This document shows positions 29,381-37,319 of a DNA stretch of 64,000 nucleotides, in pieces. Under the pieces are notes generated by a model that ran no database searches, was not told the DNA's origin, and worked only from the letters and a program-made list of their open reading frames with translations. A program made the position numbers and the translations under genes. How positions within the stretch are numbered: position 1 is the stretch's first letter; each line of letters begins with the position of its first letter. The DNA comes from Pseudodesulfovibrio sp. 5S69 (GTDB lineage: Bacteria > Desulfobacterota > Desulfovibrionia > Desulfovibrionales > Desulfovibrionaceae). Location: NCBI RefSeq assembly GCF_037094465.1, contig NZ_CP146609.1, positions 1,923,501 to 1,987,500 on the forward strand, read 5' to 3'.

Positions 29381-30523
29381 CTATAATCCCAAATAATAGT
29401 ACGCCACGGCGAAGATGCCGTCGGCGAAGGCGATGAGGATAATGCCCGAAACCACGGCGCTGGTGGTGGAAAGCCCCACCGCGCTGGCCCCGGACCGGGT
29501 CTGCATGCCGCGCAGGCAGCCCACGCCCGCCACCAGGAAGCTGAAGACCAGCCCCTTGGCCATGCCGCCCCAGAAGTCGGTCGCGCCGACGTTGGCGAAG
29601 ACGCGCGAGGTGAAGGTCACCAGGGGGTAGCCCATGGAGAGCATGACCAGGGCGCCGCCCACCAGGCTGGCCATGTTGAAGAACATGGTCATCAGCGGGA
29701 CCATGCACATGGTCGCCAGCAGCTTGGGGACGACCAGGAAGCGCATGGGCGACAGCCCCATGGTGGTCAGGGCGTCCAGCTCCTCGTTGATCTTCATGGT
29801 CCCGATCTCGGCGGCGAAGGCCGAGCCGGACCGGGCGGCCAGGAGGATGGAGGTGACCAGCGGGCCCATCTCGCGGAACATGACCAGGCCGAGCATGTTG
29901 GGCACGAAGATCTCGCCGCCGAACCGCTGCAGGCTGATGGCCGACTGGAAGGACATGATCAGGCCCATGAGAAAGCCGATGAGCACGATGATGAACATGG
30001 ATTCCACGCCCACGTTGATGCAGGCCAGGACGACGTCCTTCCAGCGCACCCGGCGCGGATGGATGGCGACCTGGGCGAGCAGCACGGTGGATTCGCCCAC
30101 GAAGGCGACCATCTCGCGGATATTCCGCCAGACCTCGCCGCCCGCAGCGCCCACGGACTCGGCCAGGCCGCGCCGTTCCCGTTCGCCGGCGAGCCAGCCG
30201 GGCCGGACGTTGTCCCAGGTCAGGGCGACCAGCCGGCTGTCCTCCTCGCGAAGGTTGGCGAGGTCCATGGCGGCACTGTGCTCGGCGCTCAGCGCCTTGA
30301 GCTTGAGCAGCAGGGCCACGCCCGCGCCGTCCATGTAGGTCACCCCCCCGCAGTCGGCGGTCAGCCGGGCGAAGGGGGACGAGGACGCACCCTTGACGGC
30401 GTCGTCCCATACCGAGGCGGTGCCCGCCGCGTCCAGGCGGCCGGACAGGGCCATGACCAGGCCGTCGCCCCGGTTCGAAATGGAGACCCGCGCGTCGGTC
30501 AGGCTGCGGTTGTTCTTGGTCAT
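29381..30523 (-). CDS. mlaE: MlaE-type permease fused to an N-terminal STAS domain
   Basis: 380 residues. Residues about 10-105 form a STAS domain (VMALSGRLDAAGTASVW, then YMDGAGVALLLKL), and residues about 150-380 are the MlaE permease with five or six membrane segments (MGLIMSFQSAISLQRFGGEIF, REMGPLVTSILLAARSGSAFAAE). In E. coli the STAS protein MlaB is separate; here it is fused. It is the first gene of the operon, with a candidate promoter just upstream. Confidence 0.92.
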   Translation of the reverse strand: MTKNNRSLTDARVSISNRGDGLVMALSGRLDAAGTASVWDDAVKGASSSPFARLTADCGGVTYMDGAGVALLLKLKALSAEHSAAMDLANLREEDSRLVALTWDNVRPGWLAGERERRGLAESVGAAGGEVWRNIREMVAFVGESTVLLAQVAIHPRRVRWKDVVLACINVGVESMFIIVLIGFLMGLIMSFQSAISLQRFGGEIFVPNMLGLVMFREMGPLVTSILLAARSGSAFAAEIGTMKINEELDALTTMGLSPMRFLVVPKLLATMCMVPLMTMFFNMASLVGGALVMLSMGYPLVTFTSRVFANVGATDFWGGMAKGLVFSFLVAGVGCLRGMQTRSGASAVGLSTTSAVVSGIILIAFADGIFAVAYYYLGL

Positions 30524-30552
30524 GTGCTGTCGTCCCTTGTCGGAAATGGGGC

Positions 30553-30580
30553 CTTATGCCCGAACATATCGAATTGTCAG
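30553..30580 (-). promoter_or_regulatory. Candidate promoter of the Mla operon
   Basis: On the minus strand, CTGACA (30580-30575), a 16-base spacer, then CATAAG (30558-30553). The predicted start of transcription lies about 23 bases before the mlaE start codon. Confidence 0.4.
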
Positions 30581-30648
30581 AATATCCGAGGCGGCGGGAA
30601 AAGAAAAGTCGTATGTGCGGGAGGAGAGTCCGCGGTCGGGCAAGGCAC

Positions 30649-30677
30649 TTGACACAGGGTGAAAAGAATATTATTCC
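30649..30677 (+). promoter_or_regulatory. Candidate promoter of the Lrp-like gene
   Basis: TTGACA (30649-30654), a 17-base spacer, then TATTCC (30672-30677). It is so close to the chosen ATG (30686) that the message would have almost no leader. It lies back to back with the Mla promoter. Confidence 0.35.
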
Positions 30678-30685
30678 CTTATTTC

Positions 30686-31159
30686 ATGAATAACAGAAAA
30701 ATTGACAAACTGGATTTGGAAATCCTGAACATCCTTCAGGAAGACGGAAAGGTTTCCAATGCCGAAATAGCCCGGAAGGTCGGCAAGGCTCCTTCGGCCG
30801 TGCTCGAACGCGTGCGCAAGCTGAAGAAGAGCAGTATCATCAAGGGCTATGAATGTATTGTCAACCACAAAGCCCTGGGCCGGGGACTGACGGCCTTCAC
30901 TTCCATCCGCGTGGAAGAGGGCGTGGGCGCCACCGAGGTCGGCCAGAAGCTGGCGGAATTCCCGGAGGTTCTGGAAGTTCATTATACCGCAGGGCGGGAT
31001 TCGTACCTGGTCAAGGTCCGGGTGGAAGACACCGAGGCCTTGCAAGCGACGCTGGCGAAGTTCGGCACCATCGGGCCGGTCAGGGACACCAATTCGACCA
31101 TTGTCCTGACCACGGTCAAGGAGTCACGGGTCATACCGCTACCCCACGAAAAAGACTAG
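30686..31159 (+). CDS. Lrp/AsnC-family transcriptional regulator
   Basis: 157 residues from ATG 30686 (MNNRKIDKLDLEILNILQEDG), the usual Lrp opening. A GTG at 30659 would add nine residues but lies inside the candidate promoter. The helix-turn-helix (about 20-50, NAEIARKVGKAPSAVLERVRKLKKS) is followed by a RAM ligand-binding domain (about 75-150). It lies 17 bases before putA on the same strand, and Lrp-type proteins control putA in other proteobacteria, so proline-responsive control of putA is a reasonable inference. Confidence 0.9.
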   Translation: MNNRKIDKLDLEILNILQEDGKVSNAEIARKVGKAPSAVLERVRKLKKSSIIKGYECIVNHKALGRGLTAFTSIRVEEGVGATEVGQKLAEFPEVLEVHYTAGRDSYLVKVRVEDTEALQATLAKFGTIGPVRDTNSTIVLTTVKESRVIPLPHEKD

Positions 31160-31176
31160 AACACAAGGAGTCAACA

Positions 31177-34100
31177 ATGTCCGCTACACCGACCTCCCTG
31201 GACCCGAGCATCATCACTCGGGGCAGGGAGTTTTTTACGTCCATTTCCGGCGAATCTCCTTCGGTTTTCAACAAAGGCTGGTGGACCGGAAAAGTCATGG
31301 ACTGGGCCATGAAAAACGAAGATTTCAAGGTCCAAATGTTCAGATTCGTTGATGTTCTTCCGTACCTCAGTACGTCGGAGTCGCTTTCCCGCCATATCGA
31401 AGAATATTTCGCGGGCGAGGATTCCAACATTCCGGACGTGCTCAAGTGGGGGGCGACCAAGACCAAGTTCGGCGGCGGCCTGGTGGCCAAGGTCCTGAAC
31501 AAGACCATCCGCTCCAACATCGAGTCCATGGCCCGCCAGTTCATCATCGGCCAGGAGGCCAAGGAGGCGGTCAAGGGCATCAAGAAGCTGCGCAAGGACG
31601 GCTTCGCCTTCGTCCTCGACCTGCTCGGCGAGGCCACCGTGTCCGAAGAGGAGTCCGCCGCCTACCGCGACGGCTACCTGGAGGTCCTGGACGCCATCCA
31701 TAAGGAATTGGACAAGTGGAAGCCGCTGGGCGGCGGCGAGGGCGAGCTGGACTGGGGCAACGCCCCCAAGGTCAACGTGGCGGTCAAGCCCTCGGCCTTC
31801 TACTCCCAGTCCAAGCCCGTGGACATGGAGGGTACCGTGGACGGCATGGTCCACAGCATCGAGCCGGTCTACAGGAAGGTCATGGAGATGGGTGGCTTCA
31901 TGTGCATCGACATGGAGCAGCTCAAGTACAAGGAGGCCACGGTGGAGCTGTACAAGCGGCTGCGCCTCAAGTACCCGGACTATCCGCACCTGGGCATCGT
32001 CTTCCAGGCCTACCTCAAGACCGTGGACGAGGACGTCCGCCAGCTCATCGATTGGGCCCGTGAAGTGAATCTCCCCATCTCCATCCGGCTGGTCAAGGGC
32101 GCCTACTGGGACTACGAAACCGTGCTGGCCAAGCAGAACGACTGGCCCGTGCCGGTCTGGACCCACAAGCCGGAGTCCGACATGGCCCACGAGCGCGTGG
32201 CCCGCTACATCCTCGAAAACCACGATATATGCCATTTCGCCTGCGCCTCGCACAACATCCGGACCATCTCGGCGGTCATGGAGAACGCGGCCGAGCTGAA
32301 GGTGCCCGAGGACCGCTACGAGTTCCAGGTCCTCTACGGCATGGCCGAGCCCGTGCGCAAGGGCCTCAAGAACGTGGCCAAGCGCGTGCGTCTCTACTGC
32401 CCCTACGGCGATCTGTTGCCCGGCATGGCCTATCTGGTCCGCCGCCTGCTCGAAAACACGGCCAACGAGTCCTTCCTCAAGCAGACCTTCGCCGACGAGG
32501 CGGACATGGACCGGCTCCTGGAGAACCCGGAGGAGACCCTGCGCCGCCAGTTGGAGGGCAAGTGCAAGACCGAGTCCGAGGAACAGGACGTACTGCCCCG
32601 GTTCAGGAACTTCCCGCCCTCGGACTTCACCATCCCGGCCGAGCGCGAGGCCTTCCCGGCATCCATCGCCAGGCTGCGCGCCGACATGGGCAAGCAGGTC
32701 CCGCTGTACATCAACGGCCGGGACGTGACCACGGACGACACCCTGGACTCCTACAACCCGGCCAACCCGGACGAGATCATCGGCTCCGTGTGCCAGGCGG
32801 GCGTGGCCGAGGTGGACAGCGCCGTGGAGGCCGCCCGCACGGCCTACTTCTCCTGGCGCGACGTGGCCCCGGAGGAGCGCGCGCAGGTCCTGCTCAGGGC
32901 CGCCGCACACCTCAAGGCCAACGTCCACGACATGGCCGCTCTCCAGGTCCTCGAAGTGGGCAAGCAGTGGGATCAGGCCCAGGCCGACGTGGGCGAGGCC
33001 ATCGACTTCCTCGAATACTACGCCCGCGAGATGATCCGCCTGGGCAAGCCGCGCCGCATGGGCCGGGCCCCCGGCGAGATGAGCCATCTCTTCTACCAGG
33101 GCAAGGGCGTGGCCGCGGTCATCGCCCCCTGGAACTTCCCCATGGCCATCTCCGTGGGCATGGTCTCCGCGGCCATCGTCTGCGGCAACCCCGTGGTCTA
33201 CAAGCCCGCCGGGTCCTCTTCCTGCGTGGGCCGGGCCCTGGTGGACATGTGGAAGGCCGCCGGACTGCCCGACGGCGTGTTCAACTACTGCCCCGGACGC
33301 GGTTCGGTCATGGGCGACCACCTGGTGGACCACCCGGACGTGGCCGTCATCGCCTTCACCGGCTCCATGGAAGTGGGCCTGCGCATCCAGCAGCGCGCGG
33401 CCGTGGCCCAGCCCGGCCAGGAGCAGTGCAAGCGGGTCATCGCCGAGATGGGCGGCAAGAACGCGACCATCATCGACGACGACGCCGACCTGGACGAGGC
33501 CGTGCTCGGCGTGCTCTATTCCGCCTTCGGGTTCCAGGGCCAGAAGTGCTCGGCCTGCTCGCGGGTCATCGTCCTGGACGCCATCTACGACCGCTTTGTC
33601 GGCCGCCTGACCCAGGCCGCCAAGTCCATCAAGCTCGGCCCGTCCGAGAACCCGGCCAACTACATGGGGCCGGTGGTGGACAAGGCCGCCCAGGAGAACG
33701 TCCTGCGTTACGTCAAGATCGCCGAGGAGGAGGGCAGGGTGCTGGTCAAGCGCAACGTGTCCGACGACCTCAAGGCCACCGGCGGCTGCTACGTGCCCCT
33801 GACCATCGTGGAGAACATCACCAAGGAACACCGCATCGCCCAGGAGGAGGTCTTCGGCCCCGTGCTCGCGGTCATGCGTGCCCAGGACATGGACGAGGCC
33901 CTGGACATCGCCAATTCCACCCGGTTCGCCCTGACCGGCGCCATCTACTCCCGCAGCCCGCACAACCTGGAGCGGGCCTACAGGGAGTTCCGCGTGGGCA
34001 ACCTGTACCTGAACAAGTACTCCACCGGCGCGCTGGTCGAACGCCACGCCTTCGGCGGATTCAAGATGTCCGGTGTGGGCTCCAAGTCCGGCGGCCCGGA

Positions 34101-34197
34101 CTACCTGCTCCAGTTCATGGACCCGCGCATCGTCTGCGAAAACACCATGCGTCGAGGCTTCGCCCCCATCGAGGAGGGCGACGACTGGTTGAGCTAG
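31177..34197 (+). CDS. putA: Bifunctional proline dehydrogenase / glutamate semialdehyde dehydrogenase
   Basis: 1006 residues from ATG 31177 behind AAGGAG. PutA oxidises proline to glutamate at the membrane periphery. The proline dehydrogenase barrel spans about 90-470 (RLVKGAYWDYE carries substrate/FAD residues) and the aldehyde dehydrogenase about 510-990. Its likely catalytic residues are E757 in IAEMGGKNA and C791 in GQKCSACSR. There is no N-terminal ribbon-helix-helix repressor domain, so it is not the trifunctional type. A terminator follows. Confidence 0.95.
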   Translation: MSATPTSLDPSIITRGREFFTSISGESPSVFNKGWWTGKVMDWAMKNEDFKVQMFRFVDVLPYLSTSESLSRHIEEYFAGEDSNIPDVLKWGATKTKFGGGLVAKVLNKTIRSNIESMARQFIIGQEAKEAVKGIKKLRKDGFAFVLDLLGEATVSEEESAAYRDGYLEVLDAIHKELDKWKPLGGGEGELDWGNAPKVNVAVKPSAFYSQSKPVDMEGTVDGMVHSIEPVYRKVMEMGGFMCIDMEQLKYKEATVELYKRLRLKYPDYPHLGIVFQAYLKTVDEDVRQLIDWAREVNLPISIRLVKGAYWDYETVLAKQNDWPVPVWTHKPESDMAHERVARYILENHDICHFACASHNIRTISAVMENAAELKVPEDRYEFQVLYGMAEPVRKGLKNVAKRVRLYCPYGDLLPGMAYLVRRLLENTANESFLKQTFADEADMDRLLENPEETLRRQLEGKCKTESEEQDVLPRFRNFPPSDFTIPAEREAFPASIARLRADMGKQVPLYINGRDVTTDDTLDSYNPANPDEIIGSVCQAGVAEVDSAVEAARTAYFSWRDVAPEERAQVLLRAAAHLKANVHDMAALQVLEVGKQWDQAQADVGEAIDFLEYYAREMIRLGKPRRMGRAPGEMSHLFYQGKGVAAVIAPWNFPMAISVGMVSAAIVCGNPVVYKPAGSSSCVGRALVDMWKAAGLPDGVFNYCPGRGSVMGDHLVDHPDVAVIAFTGSMEVGLRIQQRAAVAQPGQEQCKRVIAEMGGKNATIIDDDADLDEAVLGVLYSAFGFQGQKCSACSRVIVLDAIYDRFVGRLTQAAKSIKLGPSENPANYMGPVVDKAAQENVLRYVKIAEEEGRVLVKRNVSDDLKATGGCYVPLTIVENITKEHRIAQEEVFGPVLAVMRAQDMDEALDIANSTRFALTGAIYSRSPHNLERAYREFRVGNLYLNKYSTGALVERHAFGGFKMSGVGSKSGGPDYLLQFMDPRIVCENTMRRGFAPIEEGDDWLS

Positions 34198-34218
34198 GCT
34201 GGCATTGCCGAACAATAA

Positions 34219-34257
34219 GAAGTCCCGCCGGGTGCGCCTGGCGGGACTTTTTTTACC
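34219..34257 (+). terminator. Intrinsic terminator of putA
   Basis: AAGTCCCGCC (about 34221-34230) pairs with GGCGGGACTT around a 10-base loop, followed by a run of T residues. It begins about 20 bases past the putA stop codon. Confidence 0.93.
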
Positions 34258-34461
34258 CACATCCCCACATCCCTCCTGAATTTTTATGCCTGCTTCGGGT
34301 GAAGGGCCGAAAGGGATGGGGCTTTTTCGCGTCGCATGGAGGGAAAACGGGCGGCGGAAGCGTAAAACAGGAGGAGGCAGGACAACTTTTTTTTATTTTT
34401 TATTGGGTCGTCGAATTCGTGCTTTCGACTTTTTCAATCATTTTGCGAGCCTCGATTGTGA

Positions 34462-34481
34462 AACTGAGTGCATACTCAGTT
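34462..34481. promoter_or_regulatory. TetR operator 1
   Basis: AACTGAGT (34462-34469), GCAT, ACTCAGTT (34474-34481): a perfect 8-base inverted repeat. It lies just upstream of the -35 box. Confidence 0.65.
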
Positions 34482-34493
34482 TTCCCGATTTTT

Positions 34494-34523
34494 TTGACAT
34501 AGTAGGATGTTACTCAGTATGAG
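34494..34523 (+). promoter_or_regulatory. Promoter of the TetR-SulP-phosphorelay operon
   Basis: TTGACA (34494-34499), an 18-base spacer and TATGAG (34518-34523). A half-site ACTCAGT lies across 34512-34518. The promoter is flanked on both sides by the same palindromic site. Confidence 0.55.
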
Positions 34524-34529
34524 GGAAAA

Positions 34530-34549
34530 AACTGAGTGAACACTCGGTT
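34530..34549. promoter_or_regulatory. TetR operator 2
   Basis: AACTGAGT (34530-34537), GAAC, ACTCGGTT (34542-34549): the same palindrome as operator 1 with one changed base. It covers the predicted transcription start, fitting repression by the TetR protein encoded next. Confidence 0.65.
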
Positions 34550-34573
34550 CGCTTGGGAAAAAAGGATCAAGGC

Positions 34574-35155
34574 ATGAAGAAGAAGGAATCCATCCTCAAG
34601 GTCGCCACGTTCATGTTCGCGCACAAGGGGTTTGCGGACACGTCCGGGCAGGAACTTGCCCGCCTCACCGGGGTGGCCGAGGGGACGATATTCTACCACT
34701 TCAAGACCAAAGAGGGTCTGTTGCTGGCGATCCTGGAGAAAACCAGGGACGAGATAGTCGACCAGTTCGAGCGGTTCTTCGAGAACAGGCCGTTCAAGTC
34801 CGGTCTCGAGATGACGGAGGAGGTCATCTCATTCTATCTCTATCTGGCAGGCCTGATGGAGGACAAGTTCCTTTTGCTGCACCGCCACTTTCTCTACCAG
34901 TTCTCCGAGTCCAATCCGGAGTTCAGGGGGAACCTCGAGGATATCTACAATTGCCTCGTGGACATCTTCGAGAAGGCCATCGTGGCGGGCCTGGAGGACG
35001 GTTCCATCAGCCAGGAGATCCTTCCCAGGAAATCGGCGCTCATTCTGTTCACGATGGCTGATGGTCTGGTTCGGTTCAAAAACTACAACCTGTACGATGC
35101 GGGCGCGCTGTTCAACGAGTTGATGCGGGCGTGTCGCCGGATGCTGCAGGCGTAA
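34574..35155 (+). CDS. TetR-family regulator of the SulP operon
   Basis: 193 residues from ATG 34574 (MKKKESILKVATFMFAHKG), with AAGGA well placed; an earlier TTG start at 34553 is less likely. The helix-turn-helix (about 25-48) reads SGQELARLTGVAEGTIFYHFKTKEGLL. The rest is helical without recognisable ligand specificity. Two matching palindromes flank the promoter, so it probably represses its own operon. SulP starts 18 bases after its stop codon. Confidence 0.9.
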   Translation: MKKKESILKVATFMFAHKGFADTSGQELARLTGVAEGTIFYHFKTKEGLLLAILEKTRDEIVDQFERFFENRPFKSGLEMTEEVISFYLYLAGLMEDKFLLLHRHFLYQFSESNPEFRGNLEDIYNCLVDIFEKAIVAGLEDGSISQEILPRKSALILFTMADGLVRFKNYNLYDAGALFNELMRACRRMLQA

Positions 35156-35172
35156 TGCAAGGAAGAGGCTGC

Positions 35173-37299
35173 ATGCTTTCACGAATATTTCCCTTTATCG
35201 GTTGGTTCAAGGGGTACAACATGGCGGCGCTGCGTGCCGACGCCATTGCGGGGCTGACCGTTGCCCTCGTGCTCATTCCACAGTCCATGGCCTATGCGCA
35301 GTTGGCGGGCATGCCCGCCTACTACGGCCTGTATGCGTCGTTCCTGCCGCCCCTGGTGGCCGCCCTGTTCGGTTCCAGCCGCCAGTTGGCCACCGGCCCC
35401 GTGGCCGTGGTCTCGCTGATGACCGCCGCCTCGCTTGAGCCGCTGGCCACGGCGGGCAGCGAGGGCTACATCGCCTACGCCATCCTGCTGGCACTGATGG
35501 TCGGCATGTTCCAGTTCCTGCTCGGCGTGCTCAAGCTCGGCCTGGTGGTCAATTTTCTGTCCCACCCCGTGGTCAACGGCTTTACCAACGCCGCGGCCAT
35601 CATCATCGCCTCGTCCCAGTTTTCCAAGATGTTCGGCGTGTATGTCGACGGCGCCAAGCATCACTACGAGACCATCATGCGTGTGGTCGAGTCGGCCATC
35701 CACTATACCCACTGGCCCACCCTGGGCATGGGCGTGCTGGCCTTCGGCATCATGGTCGGCCTCAAGCGGATCAACCCCAAGATCCCCAACGTGCTGGTGG
35801 CCGTCGTCGTGACCACGGCCCTGTCCTGGGGGCTGGGCTTCAACCACGACACCCAGGCCCCGGCGGAGGCCATTCGCGTTCCGGCCGTACATGAGGCCAT
35901 CGCCGGTTTCAACGCCACCGTGGACGCCATGGACGCATTGGCCCTGGAGCGTACCGCCCTGGCCAAGGGTCTGGAGGAGGCCAAGGCGGGCGGCGATCCC
36001 CTGGCCGTCCTGGACATCCAGCACGGCCAGAACGTCATCGGCGTCAAGATGGCCGCCCTCAAGGAAAAGGCCCACGTGCTGCGCACCGAACTCCGCGAGA
36101 CCCTGCTTTCCGGCGTGGAACAGCCCGGCGGCGGCCTGCTCTTTTTCGAGCGGGGTGCGGTCCCGGAGGGCATGACCGCCGACGGCCGCACCTGGCGCAT
36201 CAAGGTCGGCAACACCAAGCTCGACGCCGCCTCCCTGAAGATGATGGGCGGCGGGGCCGTGGTCGGCACCGTGCCCTCGGGCATCCCGTCCATCACCATG
36301 CCGTCCCTGGACCTCAAGGTCATGCTGCACCTCATCCCGTTCGCGGCGATCATCTCCCTGCTCGGCTTCATGGAGGCCATCTCCATCGCCAAGGCCATGG
36401 CCGCCAAGACCGGCCAGCGGCTGGACCCCAACCAGGAGCTCATCGGCCAGGGGTTGGCCAACATGCTCGGCGCCTGCGGCAAGAGCTACCCGGCCTCGGG
36501 CTCGTTCTCGCGCTCGGCGGTCAACCTGCAGGCGGGCGCGGTCAGCGGCATGTCCAGCGTGTTCACCTCGCTCATGGTCGTCATCGCGCTGCTCTTCTTC
36601 ACCCCGCTGCTCTACCACCTGCCCCAGGCCGTGCTGGCCGCGGTCATCATGATGGCCGTCATCGGGCTGATCAACGCCTCGGGCTTCATCCACGCCTGGA
36701 AGGCCCAGTGGTATGACGGGGCCATCTCCATCCTGTCCTTCGTCTGCACCCTGGCGTTCGCGCCGCACCTGGACAAGGGCATCATGGTCGGCGTGGTCCT
36801 GTCGCTGCTCGTGTTCCTGTACAAGTCCATGCGCCCGCGCGTGGCCAACCTGTCCCGCACCGAGGACGAGTCCCTGCGCGACGCCACCGCCTTCGGCCTG
36901 CGTGAGTGCAAGCACATCTCTCTGGTCCGCTTCGACGGCCCGCTCTTCTTCGCCAACGCCAGCTTCCTGGAGGACCAGATCACCGAGCGGCTGATGGGCA
37001 ACGACAAGCTCCGGCACATCATCATCGTGGCCAACGGCATCAACGACATGGACGCCTCGGGCGAGGAGGCCCTGTCACTCATCGTCGACCGGGTCCGCTC
37101 CCGCGGCCTGGACATCTCCCTGTGCGGCGTGAACGAGGCGGTCATGGCCGTGCTCGAACGCACCCACCTGCTGGAGAAGGTCGGCAAGGACCACGTCTAC
37201 GCGACCATGGAGAACGCCATCTGCGCCACGCACGCGAGTGCCCACCGCAATGGCGAGGAAGAGAGCTGTCCCCTCACCACCGTTTGCCGCCTGGCCTAA
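35173..37299 (+). CDS. SulP-family anion transporter with inserted soluble domain
   Basis: 708 residues from ATG 35173 (MLSRIFPFIGWFKGYN). The membrane part has the SulP signature (ALVLIPQSMAYAQLAGMPAYYGLYAS and QLATGPVAV). A hydrophilic insertion of about 135 residues (about 226-362), partly coiled coil, interrupts the membrane domain before VPSGIPSITMPSLDLK. A cytosolic STAS domain (about 570-690) ends the protein, with DMDASG where many STAS domains have D-S/T-x-G. It probably moves sulfate or another anion. It is in an operon with signalling genes. Confidence 0.92.
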   Translation: MLSRIFPFIGWFKGYNMAALRADAIAGLTVALVLIPQSMAYAQLAGMPAYYGLYASFLPPLVAALFGSSRQLATGPVAVVSLMTAASLEPLATAGSEGYIAYAILLALMVGMFQFLLGVLKLGLVVNFLSHPVVNGFTNAAAIIIASSQFSKMFGVYVDGAKHHYETIMRVVESAIHYTHWPTLGMGVLAFGIMVGLKRINPKIPNVLVAVVVTTALSWGLGFNHDTQAPAEAIRVPAVHEAIAGFNATVDAMDALALERTALAKGLEEAKAGGDPLAVLDIQHGQNVIGVKMAALKEKAHVLRTELRETLLSGVEQPGGGLLFFERGAVPEGMTADGRTWRIKVGNTKLDAASLKMMGGGAVVGTVPSGIPSITMPSLDLKVMLHLIPFAAIISLLGFMEAISIAKAMAAKTGQRLDPNQELIGQGLANMLGACGKSYPASGSFSRSAVNLQAGAVSGMSSVFTSLMVVIALLFFTPLLYHLPQAVLAAVIMMAVIGLINASGFIHAWKAQWYDGAISILSFVCTLAFAPHLDKGIMVGVVLSLLVFLYKSMRPRVANLSRTEDESLRDATAFGLRECKHISLVRFDGPLFFANASFLEDQITERLMGNDKLRHIIIVANGINDMDASGEEALSLIVDRVRSRGLDISLCGVNEAVMAVLERTHLLEKVGKDHVYATMENAICATHASAHRNGEEESCPLTTVCRLA

Positions 37300-37319
37300 G
37301 GCGCGAAAAGGGAGTCAAT

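Larger units (their letters stand above)
34258..34573 (+). other. Intergenic region upstream of the TetR-SulP operon
   Basis: This stretch has no credible gene. The first half holds a CCCACATCCCCACATCCC tandem and GC-rich sequence without clear structure. From about 34,385 it becomes AT-rich (T runs near 34,386-34,400) and leads into two AACTGAGT-type operators and a promoter. Confidence 0.6.

Noticed and set aside
30853..31176. Extension of putA into the Lrp-like gene
   Set aside because: The upstream codons are an out-of-frame reading of the regulator. ATG 31177 has AAGGAG and the expected PutA start.
31171..34260. A 1029-codon open frame on the minus strand opposite putA
   Set aside because: Frame openness follows from GC-rich third positions of putA. 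Its composition is low-complexity and it has no family motif.
34258..34460. A degraded dispersed hairpin element after putA
   Set aside because: Some similar G-rich words occur, but the shared end blocks and the stem are not recognisable.
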